From: Pseudoxanthomonas sp.
GTDB lineage: Bacteria > Pseudomonadota > Gammaproteobacteria > Xanthomonadales > Xanthomonadaceae
NCBI GenBank assembly: GCA_017745195.1
Contig: JAGHZW010000055.1
Location: 1-39,556 of the forward strand
Direction of reading: 5' to 3'
DNA length: 39,556 bases
Part shown: in pieces, positions 6,116 to 18,215 of the stretch
How the letters are laid out: each line of letters begins with the position of its first letter
Position numbering within the stretch: position 1 is the stretch's first letter
The notes under the pieces: generated by a model
Databases searched by the model: none
What the model was told of the DNA's origin: nothing
Seen by the model: the letters and a program-made list of their open reading frames with translations, nothing else
Position numbers and translations under genes: made by a program

Positions 6116-7048
6116 ATGAACAACCGCGTGCGCGGCGCTCTGGCGTCGCTGGTGATGGGAGCAAGCATGATCGCAGGCACGGCCGTGGCACAGGACAAGA
6201 CCACGCTGGCGACCGAGAAGGACAAGGTGAGTTACGCGATCGGCCTCGACGTCGCCCGCTCGTTCCAGCCCATCGCCCAGGACATCGACTTCGCCGCGAT
6301 GCAGAAGGCGCTGGACAACGCGCTGGCCGGCGGCAAGCCGCTGCAGTCCGAAGAACAGGCGCAGGCGACGCACAACGCGCTGCAGGTCGCGGTGGCCGCG
6401 CGTTCGGGCCAGCGCGTGCCGGGCATGCCGCCGGGCAGCGAGCCGCCTGCGCCGACCAAGGAGCAGGTCGGCCTGCTGGTCGGCGACCGCATGGTCGGTC
6501 CGTCGCTGCTGCCGCTGAAGGGCGAGATCGACGCCGCGGTGCTGATGCAGGCCGTGCGCACCAGCCTGGGCAAGACCGGCACGCCGCTGATGACCGAGCA
6601 GGAAGCGATGTCCACCCTGCAGGGTTTCATGGCCAGCAAGCAGCAGGCCGTGGCCGGCAAGAACCGCACCGACGGCGCAGCGTTCCTCGCCGCCAACCGC
6701 ACCCAGAAGGGCGTGCTGACCACGCCGTCGGGCCTGCAGTACATGGTCCTGCGCGAAGGCAGCGGTCCGCGGCCGATGGCCAGCGACACCGTGCGCGTCA
6801 ACTACGAAGGCAAGCTGCTCGACGGCACCGTGTTCGACAGTTCCTACGAGCGCGGTGAGCCGGCCGAATTCCCGCTCAACCGCGTGATCGCCGGCTGGAC
6901 CGAGGGCCTGTCGCTGATGCCGGTCGGTGCCAAGTACCGGTTCTGGATCCCGTCGGACCTGGCCTATGGCGCGAGCGGCAGCCCGCCGAAGATCGGTCCG
7001 AACGCGGCCCTGACCTTCGACGTCGAACTGCTGGGCATCGCCCCGTAA
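6116..7048 (+). CDS. FKBP-type peptidyl-prolyl isomerase with duplicated N-terminal domain
   Basis: A 310-residue periplasmic proline isomerase of the FkpA/Mip type. ATG 6116 follows AGGGA and opens a signal peptide cleaved near AVAQ. Two FKBP_N-like helical segments follow: KVSYAIGLDVARSFQPIAQD to about residue 95, and QVGLLVGDRMVGPSLLPLKG to about residue 185. The catalytic FKBP domain is C-terminal (about 205-310): GLQYMVLREGSGPRPMASD, VRVNYEGKLLDGTVFDSS, VIAGWTEGLSLMPVG and LTFDVELLGI. Typical Mip/FkpA proteins have a single N-terminal dimerisation domain; this one has two copies with QSEEQAQA / MTEQEAMS in equivalent places. Role: folding of envelope proteins. It lies 86 bases after the peroxidase gene. 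Confidence 0.88.
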   Translation: MNNRVRGALASLVMGASMIAGTAVAQDKTTLATEKDKVSYAIGLDVARSFQPIAQDIDFAAMQKALDNALAGGKPLQSEEQAQATHNALQVAVAARSGQRVPGMPPGSEPPAPTKEQVGLLVGDRMVGPSLLPLKGEIDAAVLMQAVRTSLGKTGTPLMTEQEAMSTLQGFMASKQQAVAGKNRTDGAAFLAANRTQKGVLTTPSGLQYMVLREGSGPRPMASDTVRVNYEGKLLDGTVFDSSYERGEPAEFPLNRVIAGWTEGLSLMPVGAKYRFWIPSDLAYGASGSPPKIGPNAALTFDVELLGIAP

Positions 7049-7099
7049 CATTCGGCGCGCTAGGCTCTCGGCCAACGTACCGGACCCACGGAATATTCG

Positions 7100-8464
7100 A
7101 TGCGCGTTGCGATTTTCGGCACTGGCTACGTCGGCCTCGTCACGGGTACCTGCCTGGCCGAGGTCGGCCATGACGTGGTCTGCGTCGACGTAGATGCGGA
7201 CAAGATCGAGGGCCTGAAGAACGGGGTCATCCCGATCTACGAGCCGGGCCTGGAGCCGATGGTCAAGGCCAACCATGCTGCCGGCCGGCTGCACTTCAGC
7301 ACCGATGCGGCCGCGGCGATCGCCCATGGCGAGGTGGTGTTCATCGCCGTGGGCACGCCGCCGGACGAGGACGGCAGCGCCGACCTCAAGTACGTGCTGG
7401 CGGTGGCGCGCACCATCGGCCGGCACATCGAGCGGCCGGTGGTGGTGGTGGACAAGTCGACCGTGCCTGTGGGCACGGCGGACCGGGTGCGCGCGACGAT
7501 CGCCGCCGAGCTCGCGGCGCGTGGCGTAGAGGTCGGCTTCGACGTGGTTTCCAACCCCGAGTTCCTGAAGGAAGGCGATGCGGTGGCCGACTGCATGCGG
7601 CCGGACCGGATCGTGGTCGGCGCCGACAGCCCGGCGGCGATAGCGCGCATGCGCCGCCTGTACACGCCGTTCAACCGCAACCACGACCGTTTCGTGGTGA
7701 TGGACGTGCGCTCGGCCGAACTGACCAAGTACGCGGCCAACGCGATGCTCGCGACCAAGATCAGTTTCATGAACGAGATCGCCAACATCGCCGAGCGGGT
7801 CGGTGCGGACGTGGAGGCGGTGCGCAAGGGCATCGGCTCCGATCCGCGCATCGGCTGGCACTTCATCTACCCGGGCGCCGGCTACGGCGGCTCGTGTTTC
7901 CCCAAGGACGTGCAGGCGCTGGTCCGCACCGCCCAGCAACATGGCTACAAGGCGCAGCTGCTGGGCGCGGTGGAGGCCGTCAACGAACGGCAGAAGGGCC
8001 ACCTGTTCGAGCTGGTCCAGCACCACTACGACCGTGGCGAGGACGAAGGCGTGCGCGGCAAGGTGTTCGCGGTCTGGGGGCTGTCGTTCAAGCCCAACAC
8101 CGACGACATGCGCGAGGCTTCCAGCCGGCGCCTGCTCGCCCAGCTGTGGGAGGCCGGCGCCACGGTGCGGGCCTACGATCCCGAGGCGACCGAAGAGGCG
8201 CGGCGGATCTTCGGCGAACGCGACGACCTGGTGCTGTGCCGTTCGGCGCAATCGGCGCTCGACGGCGCCGACGCCCTGGTGGTGGTGACCGAGTGGAAGG
8301 AGTTCCGCAGCCCGGACTTCTCCCGCCTGCACGCAGCGCTGGGCGATGCGGTCGTGTTCGATGGCCGCAACCTGTACGAGCCCGAGGACGTCGAGGCCGC
8401 CGGCCTGGCCTATTACGGAATCGGCCGCGGGCGTTCGGTGCGCCTGCCCGAAGGCGACGCGTGA
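7100..8464 (+). CDS. ugd: UDP-glucose 6-dehydrogenase
   Basis: A 454-residue cytoplasmic enzyme that oxidises UDP-glucose to UDP-glucuronate with two NAD+, supplying exopolysaccharide or LPS sugars. Seen: N-terminal NAD-binding fold ([11 protein letters not shown] at 7-17), [21 protein letters not shown], the [11 protein letters not shown] block, the helix [19 protein letters not shown] with the conserved Lys/Asn, the catalytic loop [10 protein letters not shown] with Cys266, and the C-terminal UDP-binding domain ([16 protein letters not shown]). Length is normal for the family. The start has only CGGAA as a ribosome site. Its stop overlaps the GTG start of slyX (GTGA), so the two are probably translated together. 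Confidence 0.95.
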   Translation: MRVAIFGTGYVGLVTGTCLAEVGHDVVCVDVDADKIEGLKNGVIPIYEPGLEPMVKANHAAGRLHFSTDAAAAIAHGEVVFIAVGTPPDEDGSADLKYVLAVARTIGRHIERPVVVVDKSTVPVGTADRVRATIAAELAARGVEVGFDVVSNPEFLKEGDAVADCMRPDRIVVGADSPAAIARMRRLYTPFNRNHDRFVVMDVRSAELTKYAANAMLATKISFMNEIANIAERVGADVEAVRKGIGSDPRIGWHFIYPGAGYGGSCFPKDVQALVRTAQQHGYKAQLLGAVEAVNERQKGHLFELVQHHYDRGEDEGVRGKVFAVWGLSFKPNTDDMREASSRRLLAQLWEAGATVRAYDPEATEEARRIFGERDDLVLCRSAQSALDGADALVVVTEWKEFRSPDFSRLHAALGDAVVFDGRNLYEPEDVEAAGLAYYGIGRGRSVRLPEGDA

Positions 8465-8703
8465 GTCCTGCACAGATGAAAACCGTCGACGATGCCGGGC
8501 TCGAGCAGCGCCTGGTCGAACTGGAAACCAGGCTCGCCTTCCAGGAGCATGCCCTGGCCGAGCTGAGCGAGGCACTGGCCGAGGCACGGCTGGAGCGGAT
8601 GCGCAGCGACGAGCTGATGCGCGCGGTGCTCGCCGACCTGCGCGGCCTGCGTGGCGCCCTCTATGCGGACCCGGCCAGCGAACCGCCGCCGCCGCATTAC
8701 TGA
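8461..8703 (+). CDS. slyX: SlyX family protein
   Basis: An 80-residue coiled-coil protein of unknown biochemical function. Seen: [32 protein letters not shown] and the conserved C-terminal PPPPHY, the hallmark of SlyX. I chose GTG 8461, which overlaps the ugd stop (GTGA) and has GAAGG just upstream. ATG 8476 (MKTVDDAG) is an alternative with no ribosome site, giving 75 residues. Heptad-like Leu spacing over residues 13-60 supports a coiled coil. Confidence 0.88.
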   Translation: MSPAQMKTVDDAGLEQRLVELETRLAFQEHALAELSEALAEARLERMRSDELMRAVLADLRGLRGALYADPASEPPPPHY

Positions 8704-8758
8704 GTCCCTTCCGGCCCCAGGGGGCCACGTAACACCCGAACTGCGACCCGAACCTGCA

Positions 8759-9421
8759 ATGACCGACAGTCTTCGCGACCAGCTGCTCACCCTCGGCTTC
8801 AAGTCCGCACCCGCGCCCGAACGCAAGCCCGCCACCGGCAAGTCCGGGCACCAGGGCCAGGGCAGGCCGCCGCACAAGCCGCCACACAAGTCGCCGCACA
8901 AGGGTGGTGGCCGGCCTGGAGGGCAGGGGGCTGCCGCGGGCAAGCCGCAGGACGCGCGCGGCCCGCGCCGCGACGGCGCGGCCCGCAAGCCGGCCAGCGA
9001 GATGGACCTGGGCAAGGCCTGGGCGCTGCGTGCCAACCAGGAAAAGCAGGAGCGGATCGAGACCGAACGCCTCAAGCAGGAGGAGGCGCGCCTGCGTCGC
9101 GAGGCCAAGGCCAAGCTGGAAACCCTGCTGCAGGGCAAGGCACTGAACGATGCGTCGGCCGAGATCGCGCGCCACTTCGAGTACGGCGGCAAGATCAAGC
9201 GGATCTATGTCACCGAGGCCCAGCTCAAGGCGCTCAATGCCGGCGGGCTGGGCGTGGTCCAGCTCAACGGCCGCTACCTGCTGGTGGATGCGGCGGTACT
9301 GGCCGAGACCGAACAGGTATTCGCGCCGGCGGTGGCGCTGAAGGTCGATCCGTCCGCGCCGGCGCAGGACGATCCCTACGCCGATCCGCGTTACCAGGTG
9401 CCCGACGACCTGGTGTGGTGA
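8759..9421 (+). CDS. DUF2058 family protein (YaiL-like)
   Basis: A 220-residue cytoplasmic protein of the DUF2058 family, nucleoid/polysome-associated in E. coli but without a defined activity. Seen: the N-terminal signature MTDSLRDQLLTLGFK; then a basic, low-complexity linker (about residues 20-80) rich in Pro, His, Lys and Gly that contains three tandem PPHK-type tetrapeptides from a 12-base repeat (8867-8902); a charged helix with EKQERIETERLKQEEARLRR; and the globular end HFEYGGKIKRIYVTEAQL, LNGRYLLVDAAVL, DDPYADPRYQVPDDLVW. The usual family members are about 180 residues; the extra length is in the linker. The ribosome site is weak. It follows slyX by 55 bases. Confidence 0.85.
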   Translation: MTDSLRDQLLTLGFKSAPAPERKPATGKSGHQGQGRPPHKPPHKSPHKGGGRPGGQGAAAGKPQDARGPRRDGAARKPASEMDLGKAWALRANQEKQERIETERLKQEEARLRREAKAKLETLLQGKALNDASAEIARHFEYGGKIKRIYVTEAQLKALNAGGLGVVQLNGRYLLVDAAVLAETEQVFAPAVALKVDPSAPAQDDPYADPRYQVPDDLVW

Positions 9422-9468
9422 CCGCAGCGCGCACCGTGTCGGTTTCCGCTGCAATCACTCATCGCGGC

Positions 9469-9498
9469 TTGCCCGGCGACGCCCCGGCCCGCTAGCCT
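9469..9498 (+). promoter_or_regulatory. Candidate dapB promoter, near-leaderless
   Basis: TTGCCC (9469-9474), 18-base spacer, TAGCCT (9493-9498). The dapB ATG is at 9508, so a start site about seven bases after the -10 would leave a leader of only 2-4 bases, and no Shine-Dalgarno is visible. TANNNT boxes at this distance are common for leaderless genes in Xanthomonas relatives. Confidence 0.4.
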
Positions 9499-9507
9499 GC
9501 GCGGCCT

Positions 9508-10236
9508 ATGAACACCATTCCGCTGCGCGTCCTCATCCACGGTGCGTCCGGCCGCATGGGCCAGGCCCTGTTGCGGCTGGCCGCCGAATCCCCCGCGAGC
9601 TGGCAGGTGGTCGCCGCGGTGACCCGGCGCCCGCCGGCGCAGCGCGTGGTCGAGGGCGTGCCGTACTTCGCCGCGTCCGAACTGGGCGGCGTGCCGGATT
9701 TCGACGTGGCCATCGACTTCAGCCTGCCCGAGGGTTTCGACCCGGTGCTGGCGTTGTGCGCAGGACGCGGGCGCCCGCTGGTGTCCGGCACGACGGGGCT
9801 GGAGCCGGCGCAGCGCCAGGCGCTGGAGGCGGCTTCGCGGCAGGTCCCGCTGCTGTGGGCGTCCAATTTCAGCGTCGGCGTGGCCGTGCTCAACGAGCTG
9901 GTCGAGCGCGCTGCGCTCGCATTGCCCGGCTGGGACTGCGACATCGTCGAATCGCACCACGTGCACAAGAAGGACGCGCCCTCGGGCACCGCGCTGACCC
10001 TGGGTGAATCGGCGCAGCGGGGCGGGGCGCAGCCGCGCTACGCCAGCCTTCGTGCCGGCGACATCGTCGGCGAACACCTGGTCCAGTTCGCGGGGCAGGG
10101 CGAGCGGATCGAGCTGGTGCATCGCGCCACCAGCCGCGACATCTTCGCCCGTGGCGCGCTGCAGGCGGCTTCACGGCTGCCCGGCCGCGAGGCCGGCCTG
10201 TACACGATGCGCGGGCTGCTGTTCGGCGCGAACTGA
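9508..10236 (+). CDS. dapB: 4-hydroxy-tetrahydrodipicolinate reductase
   Basis: A 242-residue cytoplasmic enzyme of the diaminopimelate/lysine pathway that reduces hydroxy-tetrahydrodipicolinate with NAD(P)H. Seen: the nucleotide-binding loop [10 protein letters not shown] (Gly12-Gly18), AIDFSLPEG, the GTTGL turn, the catalytic segment [16 protein letters not shown] (His150/His151 and the Lys of KKDAPSGTA), and the end blocks [20 protein letters not shown] and GLYTMRGLL. Length is at the short end of the family. The start has no ribosome site but a TAGCCT box nine bases upstream, which suggests a leaderless message. It is followed by carA after a 188-base gap that contains its own promoter. 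Confidence 0.95.
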   Translation: MNTIPLRVLIHGASGRMGQALLRLAAESPASWQVVAAVTRRPPAQRVVEGVPYFAASELGGVPDFDVAIDFSLPEGFDPVLALCAGRGRPLVSGTTGLEPAQRQALEAASRQVPLLWASNFSVGVAVLNELVERAALALPGWDCDIVESHHVHKKDAPSGTALTLGESAQRGGAQPRYASLRAGDIVGEHLVQFAGQGERIELVHRATSRDIFARGALQAASRLPGREAGLYTMRGLLFGAN

Positions 10237-10275
10237 ATAGCGGCCGTCAAGCTCGTCGCCGCCGCGGCTCCGGCG

Positions 10276-10304
10276 TTCCCTTTTGGGGGCTTCGCCGGTA
10301 CAAT
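10276..10304 (+). promoter_or_regulatory. carA: Candidate carA promoter
   Basis: TACAAT (10299-10304) is a 5/6 -10 box; the -35 (TTCCCT, 10276-10281, 17-base spacer) is poor. Transcription would start near 10311 and leave a leader of about 114 bases before the GTG start, enough for the folded elements described at 10342-10388. Confidence 0.5.
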
Positions 10305-10341
10305 TCCCGCTCGCCTGTTACCCCCAACCCCGGACCGGAGA

Positions 10342-10388
10342 GAAACCGAGTTCGAGGTTTTTTGCAGCCCGGTTTCGACGAAGCGGGC
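10342..10388 (+). promoter_or_regulatory. Attenuator-like folded leader before carA
   Basis: Four complementary segments lie between the promoter and the carA start: GAAACCG (10342-10348), GGTTT running into six T (10356-10363), CGGTTTC (10370-10376) and GAAGCGGGC (10380-10388 region). Segment 1 can pair either with GGTTT, making a short hairpin ending in a T-run, or with CGGTTTC over seven bases. Segment 3 can instead pair with segment 4 (GCCCG 10367-10371 with CGGGC 10384-10388). Mutually exclusive pairing of this kind is typical of transcription attenuators. The stems are short, so this is tentative. Confidence 0.35.
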
Positions 10389-10424
10389 CGCCGACAGGGC
10401 TCCCCCATCTCCAAGGCGAACGAC

Positions 10425-11543
<1,119 letters not shown>

Positions 11544-11588
11544 TCGCCGTCGATGCCCGTTCTGCCTACCAACGACAGGAGTAAGGGA

Positions 11589-13496
11589 ATGCGACTGCTG
11601 AAGGGGATATTGCTGGTGCTGCTGCTGGTCCCGGGCTTCGATGCGATCGCGCGCGAAGTGCCGGTCCAGGACTTCTTCAAGGACGCGGAGTTCACCTCGG
11701 TGAGCATCTCGCCGGACGGCAAGCACATGGCGGTGACGGTGCCGCAGGAAGACCGCACCGTACTGGCGGTGTTGCGCGTGGCCGACAAGGGCGTGGTCGG
11801 CAAGTGGGATTTCGGCGCGGACCGGCATTTCCGCCAGGTGCTGTGGGCCAACAACGAGCGCCTGCTGTTCTACGTGACCTTCAAGACCGGGCGCTTCGAC
11901 TTCGAGACCTCGAAGGGCGACATGTACGCGTCCAACATCGATGGCACCCAGCGCATCGACATCCCCCACGGCGACTACTACGACATCGTCAGCCTGACCC
12001 CGGAAGATCCGCGCACGATCCTGGTCGAGCGTTCGGTCGAGACCTCCTACCTGTCCAAGCTCGACGTCTACAACGGGCGCATGGTGACCGTGGCGACCGC
12101 TCCGGTGGAGCAGGGCCATTTCCTCGTCGACCACGAGCGCAAGCCGCGCTTCGTGTCTGGCACGATGAACGACGGCAGCAACGTCACCTACCGCCGCGAC
12201 GGCGAAAGCTGGACGCAGGTGCACCGCAGCGAGCGCAACGGCGCGACCTACGTCCCGCTCGGCTTCGCCGGCGACAACCGCCACGTGTACATGGCCAAGG
12301 GCGTTGACGGCAAGCCGGAATCGATCGTGCTGCTCGACACCGAGACGCGCGAGGAAGAGCAGCTCTCCAGCAACGGCACCGTCAGCCCGTCCGGCTACGT
12401 GTGGAGCAGCGACCGCAAGACCCTGCTCGGCGTGATGTACGAAGACGGCGTCCCGTACTGGGACTGGATCGCCCGGGACCATCCGGAGACGCTCGCCTAC
12501 GCCGGCCTGGTCAAGGCTTTCCCGGGCAAGGCCGTCAGCTTCCTGCGTCCGTCCGACGACGGGCGCTACCTGGCCATGCGGGTCTACGCCGACCGCCAGC
12601 CCCCGGACGCGTACCTGTTCGACCGCCAGGCGGGCAAGGCGACGTACCTCGCCGGCAGCATGGACTGGATCAAGCCGGCCGAGATGTCGCCGATGAAGCC
12701 GATCAGCTTCAAGGCGCGCGACGGGCTGGAGCTGAACGGCTACGTGACCATCCCGGCAGGCAGCAGCGGCAAGAACCTGCCGCTGATCGTCAATCCGCAC
12801 GGCGGCCCGCACGGCCCGCGCGACGAGTGGGGCTTCAATCCGGAAGTGCAGCTGTTCGCCAACCGCGGTTACGCGGTGCTGCAGGTCAACTTCCGCGGTT
12901 CGGGTGGCTACGGCAATGCGTTCGAGGGCCTCGGCTACCGCAAGTGGGGCACGGCCATGCAGGACGACCTGACCGACGCGGTGAAGTGGGCCGTGGCTCA
13001 GGGCATCGCCGATCCGAAGCGGGTCTGCATCTATGGCGCCTCCTACGGCGGCTACGCGGCGCTGATGAGCGCGGTGCGCGAGCCGGACCTGTACCGCTGC
13101 ACGGTGGGTTACGCCGGCGTCTACGACCTGGATGCGCAGCGCGATGCCGACTTCATGGCGAGCGAGTCCGGCCGCAGCTACCTCAAGGACGCGTATCCGA
13201 CCAGCAAGAGCGAGCGCGTGGCCCAGTCCCCGGCCTACGGCGTGGATCGGCTGAAGATCCCGGTGATGCTGGTCCACGGCGGCAAGGACGTGCGCGTGCC
13301 GATCAAGAACATGGATTTCCTGATCGACCGGATGGACAAGGTGGGCAAGAAGCCCGAGATGGTGGTGGTCGAGCCCAAGGAAGGCCACGGCTTCCGCGAA
13401 GTTCAGCACAACGTGGACCTCTACACGAAGATGCTGGCCTTCTTCGACAAGTACATCGGCCCGGGCGCGAACACCGCCCAGGCCGGCAGCCCCTGA
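11589..13496 (+). CDS. S9 family prolyl-oligopeptidase-like serine peptidase, exported
   Basis: A 635-residue peptidase of the prolyl oligopeptidase/dipeptidyl-peptidase group. ATG 11589 follows AGGAG and opens a signal peptide ([21 protein letters not shown]), so it is exported. Residues about 25-370 form a beta-propeller-like part ([28 protein letters not shown]). The alpha/beta hydrolase follows, with [14 protein letters not shown], the nucleophile elbow GASYGGY (Ser485), HGGKDVRVP (Asp567) and EGHGF (His600), so the catalytic triad is complete. It sits between carA (45-base gap) and carB (31-base gap) on the same strand. No metabolic link to carbamoyl phosphate synthesis is evident, so it looks like an insertion into the carAB operon. 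Confidence 0.92.
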   Translation: MRLLKGILLVLLLVPGFDAIAREVPVQDFFKDAEFTSVSISPDGKHMAVTVPQEDRTVLAVLRVADKGVVGKWDFGADRHFRQVLWANNERLLFYVTFKTGRFDFETSKGDMYASNIDGTQRIDIPHGDYYDIVSLTPEDPRTILVERSVETSYLSKLDVYNGRMVTVATAPVEQGHFLVDHERKPRFVSGTMNDGSNVTYRRDGESWTQVHRSERNGATYVPLGFAGDNRHVYMAKGVDGKPESIVLLDTETREEEQLSSNGTVSPSGYVWSSDRKTLLGVMYEDGVPYWDWIARDHPETLAYAGLVKAFPGKAVSFLRPSDDGRYLAMRVYADRQPPDAYLFDRQAGKATYLAGSMDWIKPAEMSPMKPISFKARDGLELNGYVTIPAGSSGKNLPLIVNPHGGPHGPRDEWGFNPEVQLFANRGYAVLQVNFRGSGGYGNAFEGLGYRKWGTAMQDDLTDAVKWAVAQGIADPKRVCIYGASYGGYAALMSAVREPDLYRCTVGYAGVYDLDAQRDADFMASESGRSYLKDAYPTSKSERVAQSPAYGVDRLKIPVMLVHGGKDVRVPIKNMDFLIDRMDKVGKKPEMVVVEPKEGHGFREVQHNVDLYTKMLAFFDKYIGPGANTAQAGSP

Positions 13497-13527
13497 GTCC
13501 CCCCGCAGGGAACAAGCAGAGAACGAA

Positions 13528-16766
<3,239 letters not shown>

Positions 16767-16770
<4 letters not shown>

Positions 16771-17243
16771 GGGCACCGATGACGCTGAAGGGTGCCCAGC
16801 GCCTGCGCGACGAGCTCGACCACCTCAAGTCGGTCAAGCGGCCTGAGGTCATCGCCGCCATTGCCGAGGCCCGCGGCCACGGCGACCTCAAGGAGAACGC
16901 CGAGTACCACGCCGCGCGCGAGCAGCAGGGCTTCATCGAGGGCCGGATCAAGCAGCTGGAAAGCGAGCTCTCGCACGCCGACCTGATCGACGTGGCCAAG
17001 CTCAACGCCGGCAGCAAGGTCGTGTTCGGTGCGACCGTGACCCTGGCCGACGTGGAGACGGACGAGGAGGTCCGCTACCAGATCGTGGGCGACCTGGAGG
17101 CCGACATCAAGCAGGGCCTGATCGCGATCTCCTCGCCGGTGGCGCGCGCGCTGATCGGCAAGGAAGAAGGCGACGCGATCGCCATCGACGCGCCCGGTGG
17201 CCGGCGCGAATACGAAATCGCCGGCGTCGCCTACCTCGGCTGA
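16767..17243 (+). CDS. greA: Transcription elongation factor GreA
   Basis: A 158-residue factor that rescues backtracked RNA polymerase by stimulating transcript cleavage. Seen: [18 protein letters not shown] and the hairpin-tip motif [22 protein letters not shown] in the N-terminal coiled coil (the acidic D/E pair acts in the polymerase channel), then the FKBP-like C-terminal domain with [30 protein letters not shown] chose GTG 16767, which overlaps the carB stop and matches the MRAPM N-terminus I recall for Xanthomonas GreA. ATG 16779 is the alternative. It is translationally linked to carB upstream and to the next gene downstream. Confidence 0.95.
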
Positions 17244-18214
17244 TGGCGACCATCACCCTGCTGCTGCCGGAGCGGACGCGTTTGCCGGGTCCGTTGCCGG
17301 CGGCGATCGGCCGGGTGCTGGCCCGTGCCGACCAGAGCAGTGGTGAGCCCGGCGCGCGGGGCCAGCTGCGCCGCCACTTCCGCCTCGTTCCCGACCACTG
17401 GCCGGTGGCTGCGCTGACCCGCGTGGTCGATGCCGGCGGCCGCGACGGCGTCAGTGGCAATGCCGCCGATACCTGGTTGCGCGCCGATCCGGCGCATGTG
17501 GCCCCGGACATCAACGGCGCGCGCCTGCTCGGCTGGGGCGACGGCCTCGGCCTGGATGCGGAGGATGCGCAGGCGTTCCTGCCCGCGCTGCGGCCGCTGT
17601 TCGGCGACGCCGGTTTCCAGCTCGATGCGCCGCATCCTGCGCGCTGGTACCTGCGCCTGCCGGAAGGCACGAAGCTGCCGGCGCTCGCCGGGCCGGACGA
17701 GGCGCTGGGCGAGGACCTGTTCGCGGCATTGCCGCAGGGCGACGATGCGCCGGCGCGGCGCTGGCGCGCGCTGATCACCGAGGTGCAGGTCGTGCTGCAC
17801 CAGCATCCGCGCAACCGCGAGCGCGCCGCTCAGGGCAAGCCGGCGGTCAACGCGCTGTGGTTCTGGGGGGCAGGGCGCCTGCCGACCTCGGTGCAGTCGC
17901 GCTACCTGCACGTGCGCAGCCAGGACGCGCTGCTGCAGGGGCTGGCGCGCATGGCCGGTGCCGCAGCGGTGGCGCCTGATGCTGGCGACAACGGTCCTGC
18001 CGGCGACAGCCTGGTCGACATGCGCCGCCTGCGCAGCCTCGACCTGCTCGGCGCGCAGGCGCTGCCGCCGTTGCTGCAGGCCATGGCGCGGCGCGAGTTC
18101 GACGAGCTGCTGCTGGATTTCGAGGACGGCGCCTGTTTCCGCCTGCGCCATGGCCAGCGCCGCTGGCAGTTCTGGCGGCGCCCGCTGTCCGCGCTGGCCG
18201 GATCGGCCGGCTGA
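17243..18214 (+). CDS. Conserved hypothetical protein between greA and recJ
   Basis: A 323-residue protein without a recognised catalytic motif. The ATG at 17243 shares one base with the greA stop (TGATG), and its stop lies one base before recJ, so it is embedded in the operon. Seen: an N-terminal [51 protein letters not shown], a WRALITEVQVVLHQHPRN segment, NALWFWGAGRLP and a C-terminal FDELLLDFEDGACFRLRHGQ. Automated pipelines often call such relatives 'phosphoglycerate mutase', but I see no alkaline-phosphatase-type metal or phosphoserine motif to support that. The WLRADPAHV and NALWFWGGG-type blocks look like the fixed landmarks of the family. Likely cytoplasmic; function unknown. Confidence 0.7.
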   Translation: MATITLLLPERTRLPGPLPAAIGRVLARADQSSGEPGARGQLRRHFRLVPDHWPVAALTRVVDAGGRDGVSGNAADTWLRADPAHVAPDINGARLLGWGDGLGLDAEDAQAFLPALRPLFGDAGFQLDAPHPARWYLRLPEGTKLPALAGPDEALGEDLFAALPQGDDAPARRWRALITEVQVVLHQHPRNRERAAQGKPAVNALWFWGAGRLPTSVQSRYLHVRSQDALLQGLARMAGAAAVAPDAGDNGPAGDSLVDMRRLRSLDLLGAQALPPLLQAMARREFDELLLDFEDGACFRLRHGQRRWQFWRRPLSALAGSAG

Positions 18215-18215
18215 C

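Noticed and set aside
5855-9454. 1199-codon open frame on the minus strand opposite the FKBP, ugd, slyX and DUF2058 genes
   Set aside because: It runs antisense through four well-supported genes and their intergenic gaps; composition is typical of shadow frames.
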